Source of the DNA: Kluyvera sp036759925
GTDB taxonomy: Bacteria; Pseudomonadota; Gammaproteobacteria; Enterobacterales; Enterobacteriaceae
DNA length: 64,000 bases
Direction: 5' to 3'
NCBI RefSeq assembly: GCF_036759925.1
Contig: NZ_JAPKIB010000009.1
Location: 113,555-177,554 of the forward strand
Positions 62,480 through 64,000 of the stretch are shown here, piece by piece. Numbering within the stretch: position 1 is the first letter of the stretch; each line of letters begins with the position of its first letter. The notes below the pieces were generated by a model, which was not told where the DNA came from, ran no database searches, and saw only the letters and a program-made list of their open reading frames with translations. The translations under genes and the position numbers were made by a program.

Positions 62480-62533
62480 TTACATATCGCTGGCGTGAGT
62501 TTCCGTCAGCGTTCACCACTACAAGGATGCGTT

Positions 62534-62692
62534 GTGAAAGAGATTATTATGTCTTCCGGTATCGGTTTTGGCATTGGGGCACTTTTTACATTGTGCCGAT
62601 TACCTATTCCTGCACCAAATGTTCTTCCCGGTGTTTTATCAATTGTATTTATGTATTTCGGCTATCTGGCAGTGAAATTTATTTTCCACTGA
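62534..62692 (+). CDS. XapX-type small membrane protein
   Basis: A 52-residue protein with two hydrophobic segments: GIGFGIGALFTLCRLPIPAP then LPGVLSIVFMYFGYLAVKFI. This is the XapX (DUF1427) pattern, with Gly-x-Gly spacing and a Pro-rich turn. GTG at 62534 has AAGGA at 7 bases; an ATG at 62549 is possible. It follows xapB by 54 bases and is absent from this place in K-12. The function is unknown; it may assist nucleoside uptake. Confidence 0.75.
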   Translation: MKEIIMSSGIGFGIGALFTLCRLPIPAPNVLPGVLSIVFMYFGYLAVKFIFH

Positions 62693-62739
62693 TGATTATG
62701 ATAAGCTAATTCTTTGTATTCTGGCCATGGAGCGTAATC

Positions 62740-63633
62740 GTGAAGGAACGCAAACACCGTATCGATCTTAAATTATTACGCTATTTTATGGCCGTAGCGG
62801 AAGAACTGCATTTTGGCCGAGCCGCCGCGCGTTTAAATATGTCGCAACCGCCGCTGAGTATCCACATCAAGGAGCTGGAACAGCAGCTAGGAACGCTGCT
62901 GTTCGTTCGGCACTCCCGAAGCGTCGCTTTGACGCATGCGGGAAAGGTGTTGATGGAAGAGTCCCGACGTTTAATCGACAGCACCGATCAGGCGTTGGCC
63001 AGAGTGGAGAAAATTGGCCGCGGCGAAGCCGGACGCATTGAGCTCGGGGTCGTAGGAACGGCAATGTGGGGGAGGATGCGACCAATGATGCACCGCTTCC
63101 TCAAGGAGAACCCGAACGTTGAGGTGATGTTTCGCGAAAAATCACCGGGCCTGCAGATGGCGCTGCTGGAAAGGCGAGAACTGGATGCAGGAATCTGGAG
63201 AATGGCAACCGACATCCCGGAGCGTTTTACCAACCTGCGTCTCTACGAAGCGTCCTTCCTTGTGGCGATGCCGGCGGAGCACCCGCTGGCTATTCATGAG
63301 CGCGTCCCGCTTGATGCATTACGCAATGAGTATTTTGTGACACTACCTTCTGCTCATTCGGATTGGTCCTTCTTGCAGGTCGTTTGCCAGAAGGCGGGCT
63401 TCACGCCGATGATTGTTCGCGAGGTGGTTGAGCCGCAAACGGTTCTGGCGATGATCAGTATGGGTATTGGCATTACGTTAATGGCCGACAGCTACGCGCA
63501 GATGCACTGGCCCGGCGTGGTGTTTCGCCCGCTGGAGGAAAGGATTCCGGCAGATCTGTACCTTGTGTTCGAACGTCAGCAGGCGATGCCTGCGCTGAAT
63601 AAGCTGATTGAGACATTTATGCGGGAGCGTTAA
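62740..63633 (+). CDS. xapR: LysR-family activator XapR
   Basis: A 297-residue LysR regulator (E. coli XapR 294) that activates xapAB with xanthosine. The HTH is HFGRAAARLNMSQPPLSIHIKELE near residues 24-47. GTG start after ATGGAGCG. It is on the same strand as xapAB, as in E. coli. Confidence 0.94.
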   Translation: MKERKHRIDLKLLRYFMAVAEELHFGRAAARLNMSQPPLSIHIKELEQQLGTLLFVRHSRSVALTHAGKVLMEESRRLIDSTDQALARVEKIGRGEAGRIELGVVGTAMWGRMRPMMHRFLKENPNVEVMFREKSPGLQMALLERRELDAGIWRMATDIPERFTNLRLYEASFLVAMPAEHPLAIHERVPLDALRNEYFVTLPSAHSDWSFLQVVCQKAGFTPMIVREVVEPQTVLAMISMGIGITLMADSYAQMHWPGVVFRPLEERIPADLYLVFERQQAMPALNKLIETFMRER

Positions 63634-63654
63634 GGATTTTTGGAATATCGCAGA

Positions 63655-63750
63655 NNNNNNNNNNNNNNNNNNNNNNNNNNNNNNNNNNNNNNNNNNNNNN
63701 NNNNNNNNNNNNNNNNNNNNNNNNNNNNNNNNNNNNNNNNNNNNNNNNNN
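63655..63750. other. Assembly gap (96 N)
   Basis: A run of N. The base sequence TCGCAGA just left of it equals the start of the repeat unit at 63905-63911, so the gap probably hides another repeat copy. Confidence 0.95.
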
Positions 63751-63758
63751 CAGATAGC

Positions 63759-63785
63759 AAAAAAGCGCCTTTAGGGCGCTTTTTT
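63759..63785 (-). terminator. Duplicate terminator copy
   Basis: AAAAAAGCGCC/GGCGCTTTTTT with a 5-base loop, a copy of the tRNA terminator at 63915-63941, exactly 156 bases away. Confidence 0.8.
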
Positions 63786-63914
63786 ACATTGGTGGGTCGT
63801 GCAGGATGACTCGCTTCGCTCGCCCTTCGGGCCGTCGCCGCAAGCGGCTCCGTTGTCTCACTGCGTTCGACACCGAACCTGCAGCAGGTTCGAATCTTCC
63901 AAATCGCAGATAGC

Positions 63915-63941
63915 AAAAAAGCGCCTTTAGGGCGCTTTTTT
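63915..63941 (-). terminator. Terminator of the tRNA-Lys transcript
   Basis: An 11-bp stem AAAAAAGCGCC/GGCGCTTTTTT with loop TTTAG, 4 bases after the tRNA 3' end on the minus strand. Confidence 0.9.
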
Positions 63942-63945
63942 ACAT

Positions 63946-64000
63946 TGGTGGGTCGTGCAGGATTCGAACCTGCGACCAATTGATTAAAAGTCAACTGCTC
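63946..64000 (-). tRNA. lysV: tRNA-Lys (anticodon TTT), 3' part; 5' end outside the window
   Basis: The minus strand carries 55 of 76 bases of tRNA-Lys, including the anticodon TTT (63986-63988), the T-arm GGTTCGAATCC, and an encoded CCA end at 63946-63948. E. coli has valU-valX-valY-lysV between gltX and xapR, and this tRNA is at that place, so lysV is the likely copy. Confidence 0.93.

Larger units (their letters stand above)
63634..63945. other. Intergenic region with assembly gap and tRNA-derived repeat
   Basis: No gene. It contains 21 bases after xapR, 96 N (63655-63750), one extra copy of the terminator plus tRNA-Lys 3' end, a linker rich in inverted repeats, and the true tRNA terminator. 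Confidence 0.9.
63751..63963 (-). repeat. 156-bp-period direct repeat from tRNA-Lys 3' end and terminator
   Basis: CAGATAGCAAAAAAGCGCCT at 63751 recurs at 63907, continuing as terminator plus 18 bases equal to the tRNA 3' end (63790-63807, 63946-63963). The copies share 57 bases: 63751-63807 and 63907-63963. Between them is a linker with CGAACCTG/CAGGTTCG, an inverted repeat like a T-arm. Confidence 0.85.

Noticed and set aside
63617..63994. 125-residue minus-strand open frame over the tRNA and gap
   Set aside because: It reads the tRNA, terminators and N gap; the repeated ARPTNVKKRPKGAF motif is translated repeat DNA.

Overview
The window is chromosomal DNA of a gammaproteobacterium of the family Enterobacteriaceae. 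Almost every protein matches an Escherichia coli K-12 counterpart in length and motif, and the gene order follows the K-12 segment from upp to lysV. It is not E. coli. At their K-12 positions it lacks the hyf/focB, narQ, tktB-talA, eut and ucpA-murRQP-yfeW blocks, and it carries its own accessory genes plus GC-rich REP/BIME repeats of the type seen in Enterobacter, Leclercia and Lelliottia. I infer a member of that group. A sigma-28-type promoter before an flxA-like gene suggests a motile organism.

Layout. 1-2286: end of a beta-glucoside kinase gene (bglK) and a GH1 6-phospho-beta-glucosidase gene. 2434-5269: upp-uraA (uracil salvage) and hda (DnaA inactivation). 5344-10105: an accessory island with a Lac-family PTS EIIC, a glycosylasparaginase, an M17 aminopeptidase and a divergent transposase-like HTH protein. 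It lies between hda and yfgD, which are neighbours in K-12, and may form a glycoasparagine or glycopeptide utilisation system. 10113-23371: yfgD, bepA, perM, bcp, gcvR, dapA, bamC, purC, ypfJ, tmcA, ypfH, ypfN, dapE, yffB and the 19-codon gene ypfM. 23512-30723: acrD, aegA, nudK, ypfG. 30720-32173: an EthD-domain gene divergent from a LysR gene. 32419-39217: maeB, hemF, amiA, ypeA, yfeZ, yfeY, yfeX. 39178-39689: a yefM/yoeB-type toxin-antitoxin pair whose antitoxin is internally shortened and whose toxin has an extended tail. 39959-44792: the sulfate/thiosulfate uptake operon cysPUWA with cysM. 44789-48490: an NTF2-like protein, a class I amidotransferase, ptsJ, pdxK and a translationally coupled small ORF. 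48551-52488: ptsH, ptsI, crr and cysK on the minus strand. 52645-57912: cysZ, zipA, ligA, ypeB, yfeH. 58002-63633: yfeR, an flxA-like gene, yfeN and the xanthosine operon xapA-xapB-xapX with xapR. 63634-64000: an assembly gap (96 N) beside a 156-bp-period repeat derived from a tRNA 3' end and terminator, then the 3' part of tRNA-Lys.

Functional themes are sulfur assimilation (cysPUWA, cysM, cysK, cysZ), PTS control (ptsHI-crr), vitamin B6 salvage under PtsJ, nucleobase and nucleoside salvage (upp, uraA, xap) and envelope assembly (bepA, bamC, zipA, amiA). Most housekeeping calls are secure. The function of the 5.3-10.1 kb island is inference.
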